64,000 nt of DNA from Pseudomonadota bacterium (GCA_018819135.1 JAHJQK010000142.1:1-64000); one strand, 5' to 3'. Shown: positions 9,534-19,300, counted from the stretch's first letter. Numbers and translations: made by a program. The notes: generated by a model from the letters alone, not told the origin.

Positions 9534-9563
9534 TTGACTTGATTTTTTATATCTAATTATAAT
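9534..9563 (+). promoter_or_regulatory. Putative sigma70-type promoter for cupin-ubiD
   Basis: TTGACT at 9534-9539 and a perfect TATAAT at 9558-9563 with an 18-base spacer, in an AT-rich divergent intergenic region. It points towards the cupin gene that starts at 9685. Activity is inferred. Confidence 0.5.
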
Positions 9564-9684
9564 ACCCTGATTTAATTGGCATGCAGATTTTTTCCGCTAC
9601 CTGCAGAAATAAAAAACCCTTTCCATCCCTTTCCCCCTAAGCAGGCGGGGGCGAGAGTGGGGGAAAAAAGAATGGAGGCTTATA

Positions 9685-10040
9685 ATGTTAAAGGAGCATC
9701 TGGAATTCTTTACCTTAGACCTTTCGTCCGGTTGGGAGACTCCCCCGGGTTATCCTCAAGGAATCCAGCAAAAAATTATCACTGGTTACCTGGATGAGAA
9801 AGAGAAAAAGGGGTCGCGCACCCGCTTGCTTCGGTTTAAACCGGGGGCCTTTACAACCGAACCATTTGAACATGACTATTGGGAAGAAGTCTTCCAGGTC
9901 TCGGGAGATTTAACTGTTGGGGGAAAAACTTTCGGTCCTATGACTTATGCCTGCCGCCCCCCCATGCTCCCCATGGACCCTTCAGCAGCAAAGCAGGCTG
10001 TCTGCTTCTGGAAATCCATTATTTCCATCCTGATAGCTGA
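9685..10040 (+). pseudogene. Cupin-domain protein (ChrR-like), frameshifted in a C run
   Basis: A small single-domain cupin preceded by a good GGAGG site. The paralogue at 21364-21717 has the same layout (SRTRLLRFKPG against SYTRLLKFPPG, DYWEEVFQVSG against DFWEEVLIVEG, YACRPP). After YACRPP the frame as written degenerates and ends at 10062. Adding one C to the seven-base C run at 9957-9963 restores HAPHGPFSSKAGCLLLEIHYF with a stop at 10038-10040, matching the paralogue's KHGPYHIPRGCTTFEIRYY. It is therefore either a recent one-base deletion or a sequencing slip. The His-containing C-terminal strand needed for metal binding is lost as written. Its role is unknown; the position before ubiD suggests the same pathway. 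Confidence 0.8.
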
Positions 10041-10152
10041 GGGGCAGAAGCCGGAGCCCTAAGCGGGGCCCAAAAATAATTTCAGCATATTTTTCAAAGG
10101 AAAGCGAAAGAGCCTTCTTGCTCTACGGAGCTGATTCAAGGGAGACCAAGAA

Positions 10153-11541
10153 ATGGGAGAAGATTTTAGAAGTTTTTTAAAAGATATGGAAGAGACCAAA
10201 GAAGGAGGGTTCATTCGCATCAACAAAGAAGTCGACACCCAGTACGAAGTTTCTGCCATTGTCACTAAACTGGAACAGGCCAGGCAGGTTCCGCTCCTCT
10301 GGTTTGAAAAGGTGAAAGGCCACACCCTGCCCGTCGTCGTCAACTGTTATGCGGATCGGGGTCGAGTGGCCAGGGCCCTTAGAGTTTCCAAGCGTGCATT
10401 AAACCAAAGGGTCGACCAGGCCTATCAGTATCCCATCCCTCCGGTCGAAGTTTCCAGGGCCCCTGTACAAGAGGTCGTTATTCAGGGCACGGAAGTCGAC
10501 CTGCAAAAACTTCCGGCCATGATGTACCATAACACCGATGGGGGGTTTTACATTACCGCGGGAATTGTTCTGGCCAAAGATCCTGATACGGGAGATTGCA
10601 ACCTCAGCTACAACCGCCTGATGGTCAAGGGGAAGAACCGCCTGGGAATCTTCATGACCGTGGGAAAACACCTCAATGCCATTTATGGCAAAATGGAGGA
10701 GCGGGGAGAGCCCCTGGAAGTTGCCGTATCCATCGGCAACCATCCAGCCTCGGCGATCGGCGCTTTGGCCATAGGGCCTTATCATGAAAACGAAATAGGG
10801 ATTATCGGCGGTCTCAAGGGAAGCCCTCTGGAAATAGTCCGGTGTAAAACTGTGGACTTATTAGTTCCTGCCGGAGCTGAAATCATCCTCGAAGGTGAAA
10901 TCGCACCCTATGTGCGGGAAGAAGAAGGTCCCTTCGGCGAGTTTACCGGCTATGCTATCCGTTCGGCCAAGAATCCAGTAATGCGGGTGAAGGCCATCAC
11001 CCATCGCCATAACCCCATCTATCAGGATATTTGCGGCGGGCAACACCGGGAACATCTCACCATGGCGACCATTCCCATGGAGGCCAACTATTTTCGGGTG
11101 ATCAAAGGAGCCGTTCCGGAAGTAGAAGCGGTGCGCATGGCCGCCCCTTTTACCTTGATCATTTCCATGAGAAAAAAATATGAAGGACAGGCCCGCTCGG
11201 CTTTGCTGGCCGCCTTCAGCGCCGACCTTTATCTCAAGCATGCCATTGTGGTCGATCACGACATCGATATTGCGGACCTGCAGCGCGTTTTCTGGGCTTT
11301 GGCTACGAGAGTCCAGGCTTCGCGGGACCTTTTCATCATCCCCCGCGCTCGTGGTTCCTCCCTCGATCCCTCCGCTGAACCTTTGGGGGTGATGGATAAG
11401 ATGGGAATCGACGCCACCGCTAAACCATCCCTGGAGCGGTTTTCTCCCCTCAACACAGTTCCGCAGGAAGTCATGGACCGGATCAAGCTGGAGGACTACA
11501 TCAAAAATTTTCCGTTACCCTCCCAAGGAACCAGAGATTAA
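10153..11541 (+). CDS. UbiD family (prenylated-FMN) decarboxylase
   Basis: 462 residues, a typical UbiD length. The N-terminal domain (FRSFLKDMEETKEGGFIRI), the central SIGNHPA and GPYHENEIGIIGGLKGSPLE region, and the REEEGPFGEFTGY motif with its acidic active-site residues are all present. UbiD enzymes use prenylated FMN made by UbiX to decarboxylate or carboxylate aromatic and alpha,beta-unsaturated acids. No ubiX is nearby. It lies 90 bases after the cupin gene on the same strand and converges on the second hydroxylase set, fitting a role in aromatic acid degradation. The specific substrate cannot be told. Confidence 0.9.
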   Translation: MGEDFRSFLKDMEETKEGGFIRINKEVDTQYEVSAIVTKLEQARQVPLLWFEKVKGHTLPVVVNCYADRGRVARALRVSKRALNQRVDQAYQYPIPPVEVSRAPVQEVVIQGTEVDLQKLPAMMYHNTDGGFYITAGIVLAKDPDTGDCNLSYNRLMVKGKNRLGIFMTVGKHLNAIYGKMEERGEPLEVAVSIGNHPASAIGALAIGPYHENEIGIIGGLKGSPLEIVRCKTVDLLVPAGAEIILEGEIAPYVREEEGPFGEFTGYAIRSAKNPVMRVKAITHRHNPIYQDICGGQHREHLTMATIPMEANYFRVIKGAVPEVEAVRMAAPFTLIISMRKKYEGQARSALLAAFSADLYLKHAIVVDHDIDIADLQRVFWALATRVQASRDLFIIPRARGSSLDPSAEPLGVMDKMGIDATAKPSLERFSPLNTVPQEVMDRIKLEDYIKNFPLPSQGTRD

Positions 11542-11639
11542 ATAGGAAATCCCCCCCTCACTCCCGTAGAAGCGACCGGCTGGTCGCCCTTACGGAGAAG
11601 AGGTGAGATGGCTACGAGGTGAAGGGAGGAGAGGAAAAA

Positions 11640-12113
11640 CTACGGACGTCTGGCCCGCAGCTCCGCCGCTCGCAGCACCGATGCAATGATCTGTTCATAA
11701 CCGGTGCAGCGGCATAAATTCCCCTCGAATTGATCTTTGATTTCTTCCACTGTCGGCCGTGGATTTTTATCTAATAAGGCTTTGGCCGTGAGGATCATGC
11801 CGGGGGTGCAAAAACCACACTGGAAGCCATATTTCTCCATGAAGGCCTCTTGGATCTCGCTTAGCTGGCCTGGTTGCGCCAGACCTTCAACCGTGGTAAC
11901 TTTATCCCCTTCGCGCATCTGCACCGCCAAGAGCAGGCAGGACCGCACTGGTTTTCCGTTCAGCAGGATCGTACAAGCTCCGCAGTCCCCCTCATCGCAC
12001 CCTTTTTTCACGCTGGTTACATTTATTTTTTCCCGCAGAAAATCCAACAAGGTCTCATTCGCTTCCGTCTCTTCGGCTATATTCCTGCCGTTCAATTTAA
12101 ATTGGACTTGCAT
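11640..12113 (-). CDS. Molybdenum hydroxylase small subunit, 2x[2Fe-2S] (set 2)
   Basis: About 157 residues with [16 protein letters not shown] and CRCTGY, the ligands of the two [2Fe-2S] clusters. I chose the ATG at 12113 because GGAAGGGGA lies just upstream and the ATG follows the FAD-subunit stop by one base. An in-frame GTG at 12128 would overlap that gene. It completes a large-FAD-FeS operon transcribed leftwards and facing ubiD. Confidence 0.92.
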   Translation of the reverse strand: MQVQFKLNGRNIAEETEANETLLDFLREKINVTSVKKGCDEGDCGACTILLNGKPVRSCLLLAVQMREGDKVTTVEGLAQPGQLSEIQEAFMEKYGFQCGFCTPGMILTAKALLDKNPRPTVEEIKDQFEGNLCRCTGYEQIIASVLRAAELRARRP

Positions 12114-12114
12114 T

Positions 12115-12987
12115 TTATCCCCTTCCACCGACTTGTTCGAGAATTCTCCTGGTCAATACATAAGACATATCTTTTCGGTATTCCGCCGAGGCGCGCACAT
12201 CGGTTATGGGCTTCACTTCCTCCCGGACGCGCTCTGCGGCCTGGACGATCTTCTGTTCGTTGACCTCGCTCCCTTTTAAGGCCTCCTCGACCTTGCGGCC
12301 GCGCATCGGGATGGGGGCTACTGCCCCTAAAGCCACCCGCACCTCCTCGAATTTCCCCTTCCGGGTCCGGACAAAGGCAGCGGCCGAGACCACCGCCAGG
12401 GTGAAGGCCTTTCGCCGGCCCAGCTTCATAAAAGCCGAGTTGCCTTCCTGGACTGGAATGATCACTTCCGTCAGGATCTCATCCGGTCGCTTAACCGTTT
12501 TCTCCGGTCCCAGGAAAAATTCGGAAAGAGGAACGATACGCTCTCCCCGGATGCTCTCCATCTTCACGAGCGCATCCAGGACCAGAAGCGGGGGAGCGGT
12601 ATCCGCAGCCGGAGAGGCGGTGCATAGATTCCCCACGATGGTGGCTCGGTTCCGAATGGGAGGTGAAGCCATCAGGCCGATGGCCTGAGCCAGGGCCGGT
12701 GCTTTTTCTTTGACCAAAGGCGATTCCTTGATCTCAGCCAAGCGCGTGAGCCCTCGAATATGCAGGCGATCCCCCCGGATCTCGATCCCCGTTAGTCCCG
12801 GGATGCGGTTTAAATCGATGATCATCTCTGCGGCAATGGCCCTCTTTTTCATTTTGGGAATCAAGTCGGTCCCCCCGGCCAACAGCCTTGCTTTGTTCTG
12901 GTATTCTTTTAATAGATGGAAGGCCTCCTTCAGCGAAGAAGGAGCCATATATTCCACCTTCGGCAATGGTCTAACTTCTGCTTCCAT
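12115..12987 (-). CDS. Molybdenum hydroxylase FAD-binding subunit (set 2)
   Basis: 290 residues, complete. FAD motifs are [12 protein letters not shown] near residue 37 and [20 protein letters not shown] near residue 110. The C-terminal [17 protein letters not shown] is present. The start overlaps the end of the large-subunit gene by 17 bases, suggesting translational coupling. It is the electron-output subunit of hydroxylase set 2. Confidence 0.92.
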   Translation of the reverse strand: MEAEVRPLPKVEYMAPSSLKEAFHLLKEYQNKARLLAGGTDLIPKMKKRAIAAEMIIDLNRIPGLTGIEIRGDRLHIRGLTRLAEIKESPLVKEKAPALAQAIGLMASPPIRNRATIVGNLCTASPAADTAPPLLVLDALVKMESIRGERIVPLSEFFLGPEKTVKRPDEILTEVIIPVQEGNSAFMKLGRRKAFTLAVVSAAAFVRTRKGKFEEVRVALGAVAPIPMRGRKVEEALKGSEVNEQKIVQAAERVREEVKPITDVRASAEYRKDMSYVLTRRILEQVGGRG

Positions 12988-15307
12988 GATTCTTTTTCTC
13001 CCTTATGGCAAAATAGATTTTTTCCGTATCCAGCGGCATATCATAAAAACGGATGCCCACCGCCTGATAAAGCGCGTTGGCAATCGCCAAGGGGGTGGCA
13101 ATGAAGGCAATCTCCCCCACCCCCTTGGCTCCGAAACCCGAATACTTGTATTCGTCTTCCACCACCACCAGTTCTGCCATCTCCGGCATATCTTTGATCG
13201 TCGGGATCAAATAATCCGTATACGAGGGGTTGAGCATCCTTCCGTCTTTGCGCACCACTTTCTCCGTCAAGGCATAGCCCAACCCTAACATGCCGCACCC
13301 ATACACCTGACCTTTGACTACGGCCGGCTGGATGATCTTGCCAGCCGCCACACCCGGAATCAGCCGGAGAACATCCACCTGCCCGGTCTCCAGGTCCACT
13401 TCCACTTCGGCAATGGTACACCCGAAGGTGTAAGCGGCATAAGGATCTCCCTGCCCCGTCTCCGGGTCCGGGTATCCTCTCCTGGCTTTGATGAATCCAT
13501 ACTCGGCCGGAGGAATCCCCCTCATATACATTTCATAAGCCAAGTCTTGGAAGGCGATCCTCTGCGCCGGGCTTTTGAGATTGTAACTCTCGCCCTGGCC
13601 AAAGGCTACATCGTCCTCGCTGCATTCCCAGAGTTCGGCGGCGAGCTTGTTCATCCTCTTGCGGACCTTCAGGGCGGCATCCACCGCCGCTGTCCCTCCG
13701 ATGATCGTCCCTCGCTGGGCATGGGTCTCTCCGCTGTCCGGCATGGTTCCGGTATTATTGACACCGACCTTGACCCGTTCAAAGGGAACGCCCAGTACTT
13801 CGGCAACCATCATGGCATGGGAAGTGGTCGTTCCCTGACCAATCTCGACAATTCCCGTCGCATAGCTCACGCTTCCATCGGGGTTCACGATGACCGAGGC
13901 CCCGGCCCAATCGTGTTTGAATCCCGTTGTACCGCAGCCATGCCAGCTGCACCCCACGCCGATTCCACGCCGTTTCGTTCCTTTCTGCCCGCTGGCATAC
14001 TGTACCCGCTTGCCGCTCCATTCTGCTTTTGCGGCGACCTTTTGGATCAGCTCCTTGATCCCCACGGCGTGATCGAGGACCTGGTTGGTCCCGGTTCGTG
14101 AGCCGGGGATGAGAGCGTTCTTTACGCGGAATTCCACCGGATCCATATGCAGTGCTTCCGCCATAGCGTCCATCTGGGACTCGGCGGCAAAGAGCATCTG
14201 AGGGTTGCCGAAGCCGTTAAAAGCCGCGTTGGGCAGGTTATTGGTGTAAACGGCCTGGCCTTCCACTTTGACGTTTTCCACTTCATAAACCCCGGTGGCA
14301 TGGTAGGCGGCCCTTTTGGTAAAGCCTACGGACCATGTGGCATATCCCCCGGCATCTACGATGTAATCCACCTGGATGGCCCTAACTTTGCCATCCTTGG
14401 TAGCACCCGTCTTGTAGCGGATCTCAAAGGGACCTCGTTTGAAACGGTAGGCGAAAGATTCGTACCGGGGAAAGACGATCATGGCCGGCCGGCCGATCTT
14501 GACCGCAGCCAAAGCCGCCAGGCTGCAAATGAGCGGACCGTAGGTGTCTTTCCCTCCAAACCCCCCGCCGATATAAGGCGTCATGATCATGACGTCCGAA
14601 TCCTTCCATCCCAAGACGCGCGCCACGGTATGGCGGGTCCGGAAGGGATTCTGCGTGGTTCCGATCACGGTGACGCTCCTCGCCCCGGTGGGAATGGCCA
14701 CCGCGGCTTCGGGCTCTAAATAGGCATGATCCTGCGAGCCTGTCCGATAGGTCCTCTCCACAATCACATCGCACTGACGAAAGGCTTCTTCTACGTTTCC
14801 TTTAAGGATCTTCACCTCGGTAGCGAGTTGGCTGTGTTCATGAATTCTGATATCGCTGGGCAAAGCCTCGCGGGGATCAAAGATGGCCGGCAGTTCTTCG
14901 TACTCCACCTGCAACTGGTCGGCCCCTTCCCAGGCGGTTCGGTCATTCCGAGCTATAACCAAAGCGACAATATCCCCGATATATCTGGCTTTGGTGGTAA
15001 GGATGGGCTGGTCGTCCACCAGGTAGCCGATTTGATTCTCCCCCGGCACATCCTCCGCGGTGAGCACCGCCTCCACCCCCGGGATCTTCAGGGTGTTGGC
15101 CCTATCGACCCTTTGCACGAGAGCGTGGGCATACGGACTGCGGACGGCTTTCACGTGCCAAGCTTTCTCCATCATATAATCGGCGGCATATTTAGCCATT
15201 CCGGTTACCTTTTCGACGGCGTCCACCCTCTGCATGTCTTTTCCTACTACGTTGTAACTCTGGCCATGCAGTAGCTTTTTAACTTCCTCTAAATACTCCA
15301 ACTCCAT
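12971..15307 (-). CDS. Molybdenum hydroxylase large subunit (set 2)
   Basis: 778 residues from the ATG at 15307, chosen for its AAGGGGG site; an upstream in-frame start would add nine residues. Domains are a hammerhead (GMAKYAADYMMEKAWHVKAV), GGGFGGKDTYG, an active-site loop reading NGFGNPQ, EIGQGTTTSHAMM, and GAKGVGEIAF with the catalytic Glu. The loop differs from set 1 (RGYGCQE), so the two enzymes probably act on different substrates. The ancestry looks closer to xanthine dehydrogenase/4-hydroxybenzoyl-CoA reductase-type large subunits than to CO dehydrogenase, but the substrate is undetermined. It is the first gene of a three-gene operon. Confidence 0.9.
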   Translation of the reverse strand: MELEYLEEVKKLLHGQSYNVVGKDMQRVDAVEKVTGMAKYAADYMMEKAWHVKAVRSPYAHALVQRVDRANTLKIPGVEAVLTAEDVPGENQIGYLVDDQPILTTKARYIGDIVALVIARNDRTAWEGADQLQVEYEELPAIFDPREALPSDIRIHEHSQLATEVKILKGNVEEAFRQCDVIVERTYRTGSQDHAYLEPEAAVAIPTGARSVTVIGTTQNPFRTRHTVARVLGWKDSDVMIMTPYIGGGFGGKDTYGPLICSLAALAAVKIGRPAMIVFPRYESFAYRFKRGPFEIRYKTGATKDGKVRAIQVDYIVDAGGYATWSVGFTKRAAYHATGVYEVENVKVEGQAVYTNNLPNAAFNGFGNPQMLFAAESQMDAMAEALHMDPVEFRVKNALIPGSRTGTNQVLDHAVGIKELIQKVAAKAEWSGKRVQYASGQKGTKRRGIGVGCSWHGCGTTGFKHDWAGASVIVNPDGSVSYATGIVEIGQGTTTSHAMMVAEVLGVPFERVKVGVNNTGTMPDSGETHAQRGTIIGGTAAVDAALKVRKRMNKLAAELWECSEDDVAFGQGESYNLKSPAQRIAFQDLAYEMYMRGIPPAEYGFIKARRGYPDPETGQGDPYAAYTFGCTIAEVEVDLETGQVDVLRLIPGVAAGKIIQPAVVKGQVYGCGMLGLGYALTEKVVRKDGRMLNPSYTDYLIPTIKDMPEMAELVVVEDEYKYSGFGAKGVGEIAFIATPLAIANALYQAVGIRFYDMPLDTEKIYFAIREKKNHGSRS

Positions 15308-15495
15308 ACCAACCCCCTTGATCGGCAACCTCACGTTGCATAATAATGGCTGAATAAAAAGATCTGTCCGATCTTCTTCCTTAGACCTCTATTTCTTTTT
15401 CTTTCTTCGTCTCCTTAGGGGAATTTTCTTTCCTTCCCCTTTCCTCCGCTGGGCTGAAATGTGAAAAACCTCGCAGAATAAAATAACATTCAACA

Positions 15496-15523
15496 TCCTG
15501 TTAATCTGCGTTCATCTGCGTCC
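15496..15523. repeat. Partial copy of the TCTGCGT intergenic repeat family
   Basis: The segment reads TCCTGTTAATCTGCG and then TTCATCTGCGTCC. It matches the right end of the inverted-repeat element at 43610-43737. The left end is not present here. It lies between the second hydroxylase set and the SDR remnant. Confidence 0.5.
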
Positions 15524-15536
15524 AAAAAATCACTGT

Positions 15537-15832
15537 TCACTGCATCGTCCGCCCGCCATCCACGCTATAAATCTGGCCCGTGATGTAACTGGCCCGATCC
15601 GCCGCGAGAAAGGCCACGGCTTCCCCAATCTCCTCGGGTTCGGCGTACCGACCCGCGGGGATGGTAGAACGCATATAAGCCCTAAATTCCTCAGAAAGAC
15701 GCGCTTGCATAGGGGTGTTCACCGCCCCAGGCGCAACGCTGTTGACGGTTATGCCCGTCTTGGCCAGTTCTCGGGCCAGGGCTTTAGTGAAAGCGATGAT
15801 GGCCCCGGTCATGGCGACAATCAAATTTCTCA
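15537..15832 (-). pseudogene. Short-chain dehydrogenase (FabG-like), C-terminal remnant
   Basis: The last 95 or so residues of an SDR: IIAFTKALARELAKTGITV, NSVAPGAVNTPM and YITGQIYSVDGGRTM. The N-terminal Rossmann part (TGxxxGIG), the NAG motif and the catalytic YxxxK are absent. The frame upstream continues into the end of the neighbouring flavoprotein gene without SDR similarity. Truncation occurs at about 15810-15832. A complete SDR of the same class is at 43803-44597. It is non-functional as it stands. Confidence 0.8.
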
Positions 15833-15867
15833 TGGTTTGTAGAATTTTGCTTACTGTATATTCTTTC

Positions 15868-17064
15868 TCAAGCGGTGGTTTCCAAAGCCACAGCGCCGGG
15901 AACCGGGCAGACACAGGTGCAGATGCCGCACCCCCGGCACTCTTGGCCAATGGTCACATGCCCTTCCCGGACTTTGATGACGTTGTAAAAACAGGAGCGA
16001 ATGCAGCGCTGGCAATCGGTGCAGACCTCCTGGTTGATCACGGCGTGTTCCTTGGGGAGCAATTCCATTTCTCCGTAGCTCATGGCGGCCTTAGCGGCCA
16101 CGCCGATGATCTCCTTAGCCGTTTTATACCCTTTGCGGTTTAAGAAATCATCCAGCCCTTTGATCACTTCGGTAAGGTAACTGTATCCTTTGAGCATGAT
16201 CACCGAACAGAGTTGAACAATCGTCGCCCCGGACATCATGAATTCCACTACGTCTTTCCAATCATAGGCTCCGTTGGTCCCGGTGATGGGAATATCCACC
16301 CCGGTGTAAACTTTGGAGACCCAGCGTAAAGTCAAAGGTTTTACCCACGGCCCGCCCACTCCGGCCCAGCCATGGAGGTAAGGTTTGCCCGTCTCGATAT
16401 CCAGGCAGAAGCCCACAAAACGGTTGATGATGGTCACGGCTGATGCCCCTGCCGATTTTACGGCTCGCACCATTTCCACCACGTCGGCCACTTGAGGGGT
16501 GAGTTTGATGATCACCGGAACCTTTACGGCCCGCACCACCGCCCGGGTAATTTCCGCCGCCGCATTCTTATCCTGGCCTACCAGCATGCCCGTTTGGGCC
16601 CCTTTCATTTCTGAAGGATGAGGGCATCCAAAATTCAGTTCGATGAGTTTGATCCCCGTGTCTTCCACCATCTTGGAAAGGGTAGCCCAGCTCTCCGGAA
16701 CCGTCCCGCCCACACTGCCGATGAGGACACAGTCGTTGGCCAGCGCGGCGGCCTGAGCCTCTTTGAGCTCTCTCATCCACTCTCCCGGTTCTTCCTCAGC
16801 CAATCCGCTTCGTCCATAGAAAGTGAAAAGTCTGGGCACCTTCCCCCGGCACACATTGTGCTGCTCATCCAGGTAACGCCATTTGGATATTTTGGTCAAC
16901 CGGCGCATGGCTTCGGAGTCCGTAACCGTTTTAGCCACCAGGCCTCCGGCCCCGGTCTCAATCACCCGTTTCATATTCTCAGCGGAGAGGGTCGGCTCAG
17001 CGGAAGCAGCCAAAACCGGATTCTTGAATCTCACGCCGCAAAATTCGGTTCTCAAATCTGCCAT
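15868..17064 (-). CDS. PreA-like dihydroorotate/dihydropyrimidine dehydrogenase-family protein with two 4Fe-4S motifs
   Basis: 398 residues. An FMN-binding TIM barrel (residues 1-310: FKNPVLAASAEPTLSAENM, ELNFGCPHPSEM, VPVIIKLTPQVADVVEM, GTNGAYDWKDVVEFMMSGA) is followed by a short 8Fe-8S ferredoxin domain with CTDCQRCIRSCF and CRGCGICTCVCP. This matches the PreA subunit of NAD-dependent dihydropyrimidine dehydrogenase. PreA normally works with the FAD/NAD subunit PreT, which is not adjacent. The start at 17064 has GGAGAGG just upstream; a start 36 bases further up lacks one. A reductive or oxidative step on a ring compound is plausible here, but the substrate is unknown. Confidence 0.85.
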   Translation of the reverse strand: MADLRTEFCGVRFKNPVLAASAEPTLSAENMKRVIETGAGGLVAKTVTDSEAMRRLTKISKWRYLDEQHNVCRGKVPRLFTFYGRSGLAEEEPGEWMRELKEAQAAALANDCVLIGSVGGTVPESWATLSKMVEDTGIKLIELNFGCPHPSEMKGAQTGMLVGQDKNAAAEITRAVVRAVKVPVIIKLTPQVADVVEMVRAVKSAGASAVTIINRFVGFCLDIETGKPYLHGWAGVGGPWVKPLTLRWVSKVYTGVDIPITGTNGAYDWKDVVEFMMSGATIVQLCSVIMLKGYSYLTEVIKGLDDFLNRKGYKTAKEIIGVAAKAAMSYGEMELLPKEHAVINQEVCTDCQRCIRSCFYNVIKVREGHVTIGQECRGCGICTCVCPVPGAVALETTA

Positions 17065-17285
17065 AACAACCTCTCCTTTATTAAGTACAGTAGAGGGCAA
17101 AGAGAAGGAAGCAAACTTCTATTCGGGGTTCGAAGTAATTCTTTCATTTTTTTATGCTTCGAACTCCGAACTCTGAACCCCGAACTCTTAATGAAGCTCT
17201 TCGCTCTCTGCTCTATGCTTTTAAATAGGCTCCTTCATGGGTCGAAGATACCGTCTTGGTATAGAGCGCCATGAATCCCTTTTCT

Positions 17286-18716
17286 TCATCTATTTTCCTT
17301 CTTCCTCAGCCCCTCAAGAATCTTCTCTGGAGTTATGGGGAGATCTTTGACCCTAACTCCTACGGCGGCATAGATCGCGTTGGCGATGGCCGCCGCCGTT
17401 GGGGCGAGGGCCGGTTCTCCCAATCCTTTAGCCCCATAAGGGCCTTGAGCATGAAGTTCTTCCACGATGATGGGAATCATCTCCGGGGCATCCAGGGCTG
17501 AAGGGAGTTTATATTCGGCAAAGCTGGGGTTCTTCACTCTCCCCTTTTCTAATTCCATCTCTTCAAAAAGGGCCGTCCCCACCCCCATGACCAGGGCGCC
17601 CTGGATCTGTCCCTCAATCGCTACGGGATGGATCGATTTTCCCACGTCATGGGCTGAGGAAATCCGCAAAACCTTTACCCGACCTGAGCGCGGATCCACC
17701 TCAACTTCCGCCGCCTGGGTGGCATACATCCAGAAGGCACTGGGGTTCTTCCCCTGGCCTGTCTCCCGGTCCAGGGGAGTCGCATCCTCCACCGTGAAAG
17801 ACCCGCGGCCCAGAACTGGCCTGCCCCTTCCTCGACCCTTGGCCCCCACATAGAAGGCCTCTCCCAGGGGGAGTTCGGTAATGGGAATGGCTTTCTCGGG
17901 TACGCCGCGAACCATGACCTTGCCCGCCTCGATCACCAGATCTTGGGGATTCGCTTCCAGGATCTCGGCGGCGACCTCTCCGGCCTGGCGGAAGGTTTCC
18001 CGATTTAAAATTTTTCCTTGCAGAAAGGATTCGGTCTTTTTACATCGGAGTGGAACGGGGGCCACTGAACTCAGAGCCACCGCTGCGCCCAAACACGTTT
18101 TCTGAACCGGGTCAGCAAGAAGCCAAACGCTTACTCCCACCAAAGTTTCATCCACCGTCGTCCGCTTGGGCACCCAGACATAGGCCCCGCTTCCTTCAGG
18201 AATGGGGGAGATCGCAATCTCCACGATTAGTTCCTCTCCTTCCAGATGGGTGCAAAAAGGACCCACGCAGAATTCATCCAGCCCTACAATCCTCTCCCGG
18301 TCTTTCTTCCGCAGCTTCACCTTGGCTCCCAGGGTCAGGAGGGCAGGAGGCATATCGGCCGAGGGGGAGGCATTGGCAATATTTCCCCCCAGCGTGGCTA
18401 CGTTCCGGATTTGTACGTCCGCCACCGCCAGGGCAGCTTCACGCAAAAGGGCGAGTCGACCGGAGAAGGCAGGGTGCGTGGCGATCCGGCTCAATGGAGT
18501 CAAAGGGCCCATTCGGATCTCCGAATCGACTTGGACGAAATTCAGCTCCTGAAGCCGGCTCAGATTGATGATCACTTCCGGATTTGCCTTTTTCTGTTTC
18601 ATCTGGACGACCAAGTCTGTACCTCCAGCTAAAACCTTGGCTCGCTCCCTGTACTGATGGAGTAGATCCAGGACTTCTTCCAGAGTCGAGGGTTCAAAAT
18701 AATGAAACGATTTCAT
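17286..18716 (-). pseudogene. In-frame chimera: hydroxylase FAD subunit joined to the C-terminus of a large subunit (set 3)
   Basis: 476 residues. Residues 1-245 are a CoxM-type FAD subunit (VLAGGTDLVVQM, TLGGNIANASPSADMPPALL). From about residue 250 onward it is the last quarter of a CoxL-type large subunit (ANPQDLVIEAGKVMVRG, AHDVGKSIHPVAIEGQIQGA, YGAKGLGEPALAP with the catalytic Glu). The join is in AGEVAAEILEAN at about 17950-17985. The FAD subunit lacks its last 35-40 residues and the large subunit lacks some 550 N-terminal residues, including the molybdopterin loop motifs. The open frame continues, so a protein could be made, but it could not bind the Mo cofactor normally. A deletion between adjacent FAD and large-subunit genes is the simplest explanation. 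Confidence 0.85.
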
Positions 18717-18739
18717 CCTAACCTCATGAAAGTCCGGAG

Positions 18740-19216
18740 TTATGCTCTTTGCTCCTTGCTGCTTACGGACAGAATGGCCTCCACAATCTTCTGGTACCCC
18801 GTGCAGCGGCAGAGGTTTCCCGCGATGGCCTCCCGGACTTCAATCTCCGTAGGCCGGCAATTCTCGTCCAAGAGGGCTTTAGCTGAAAGAACCATTCCCG
18901 GGGTGCAAAATCCGCACTGGATGGCCCCGTGATCGATAAAAGCCTGCTGGATCGGATGAAGGGTCCCGTCCGATTTTTCCAATCCTTCAATGGTGGTCAC
19001 CTCGCGCCCGCTGGCTTGAACGGCCAAGGTGATACAGGATTTAATAGGCTTCCCGTCAAGCAAAACCGTACAGGTCCCGCACTCCCCCAGGCCGCAGCCC
19101 TCCTTCGTTCCCGTGAGCTCCAGGTCTTCCCGGATTACCTCCAGGAGGGTGCGGCGAGGTTCGACTTCAATCTCATAGGCTAATCCGTTCACTTTCAAGT
19201 GAACCTTGACTTTCAT
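18740..19216 (-). CDS. Molybdenum hydroxylase small subunit, 2x[2Fe-2S] (set 3)
   Basis: 158 residues and complete: CGLGECGTC, CGFCTPG and CRCTGY supply the ligands of the two [2Fe-2S] clusters. GGAGG precedes the ATG. It is transcribed ahead of the chimeric FAD/large-subunit gene, so the original order was FeS-FAD-large, unlike sets 1 and 2, where the large subunit comes first. With the large subunit mostly missing here, this subunit may have no partner unless one is encoded elsewhere. Confidence 0.92.
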   Translation of the reverse strand: MKVKVHLKVNGLAYEIEVEPRRTLLEVIREDLELTGTKEGCGLGECGTCTVLLDGKPIKSCITLAVQASGREVTTIEGLEKSDGTLHPIQQAFIDHGAIQCGFCTPGMVLSAKALLDENCRPTEIEVREAIAGNLCRCTGYQKIVEAILSVSSKEQRA

Positions 19217-19246
19217 AAATCCTCCATGGAAAAACAGTGTCAGTCG

Positions 19247-19300
19247 TGAGTGTGAGTGTGAGTAAAAAAGATATTACGACTGAAACTGACACTCACACTC
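19247..19300 (-). terminator. Hairpin overlapping the end of the Glu/Leu dehydrogenase gene
   Basis: The minus strand carries GAGTGTGAGTGTCAGT (19300-19285) and downstream ACTCACACTCACACTC (19262-19247), which can pair over at least ten bases. The loop holds the stop codon at 19274-19276. No T-run follows, so termination is only a possibility. It could equally be a short-motif GTGTGA repeat. Confidence 0.3.
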
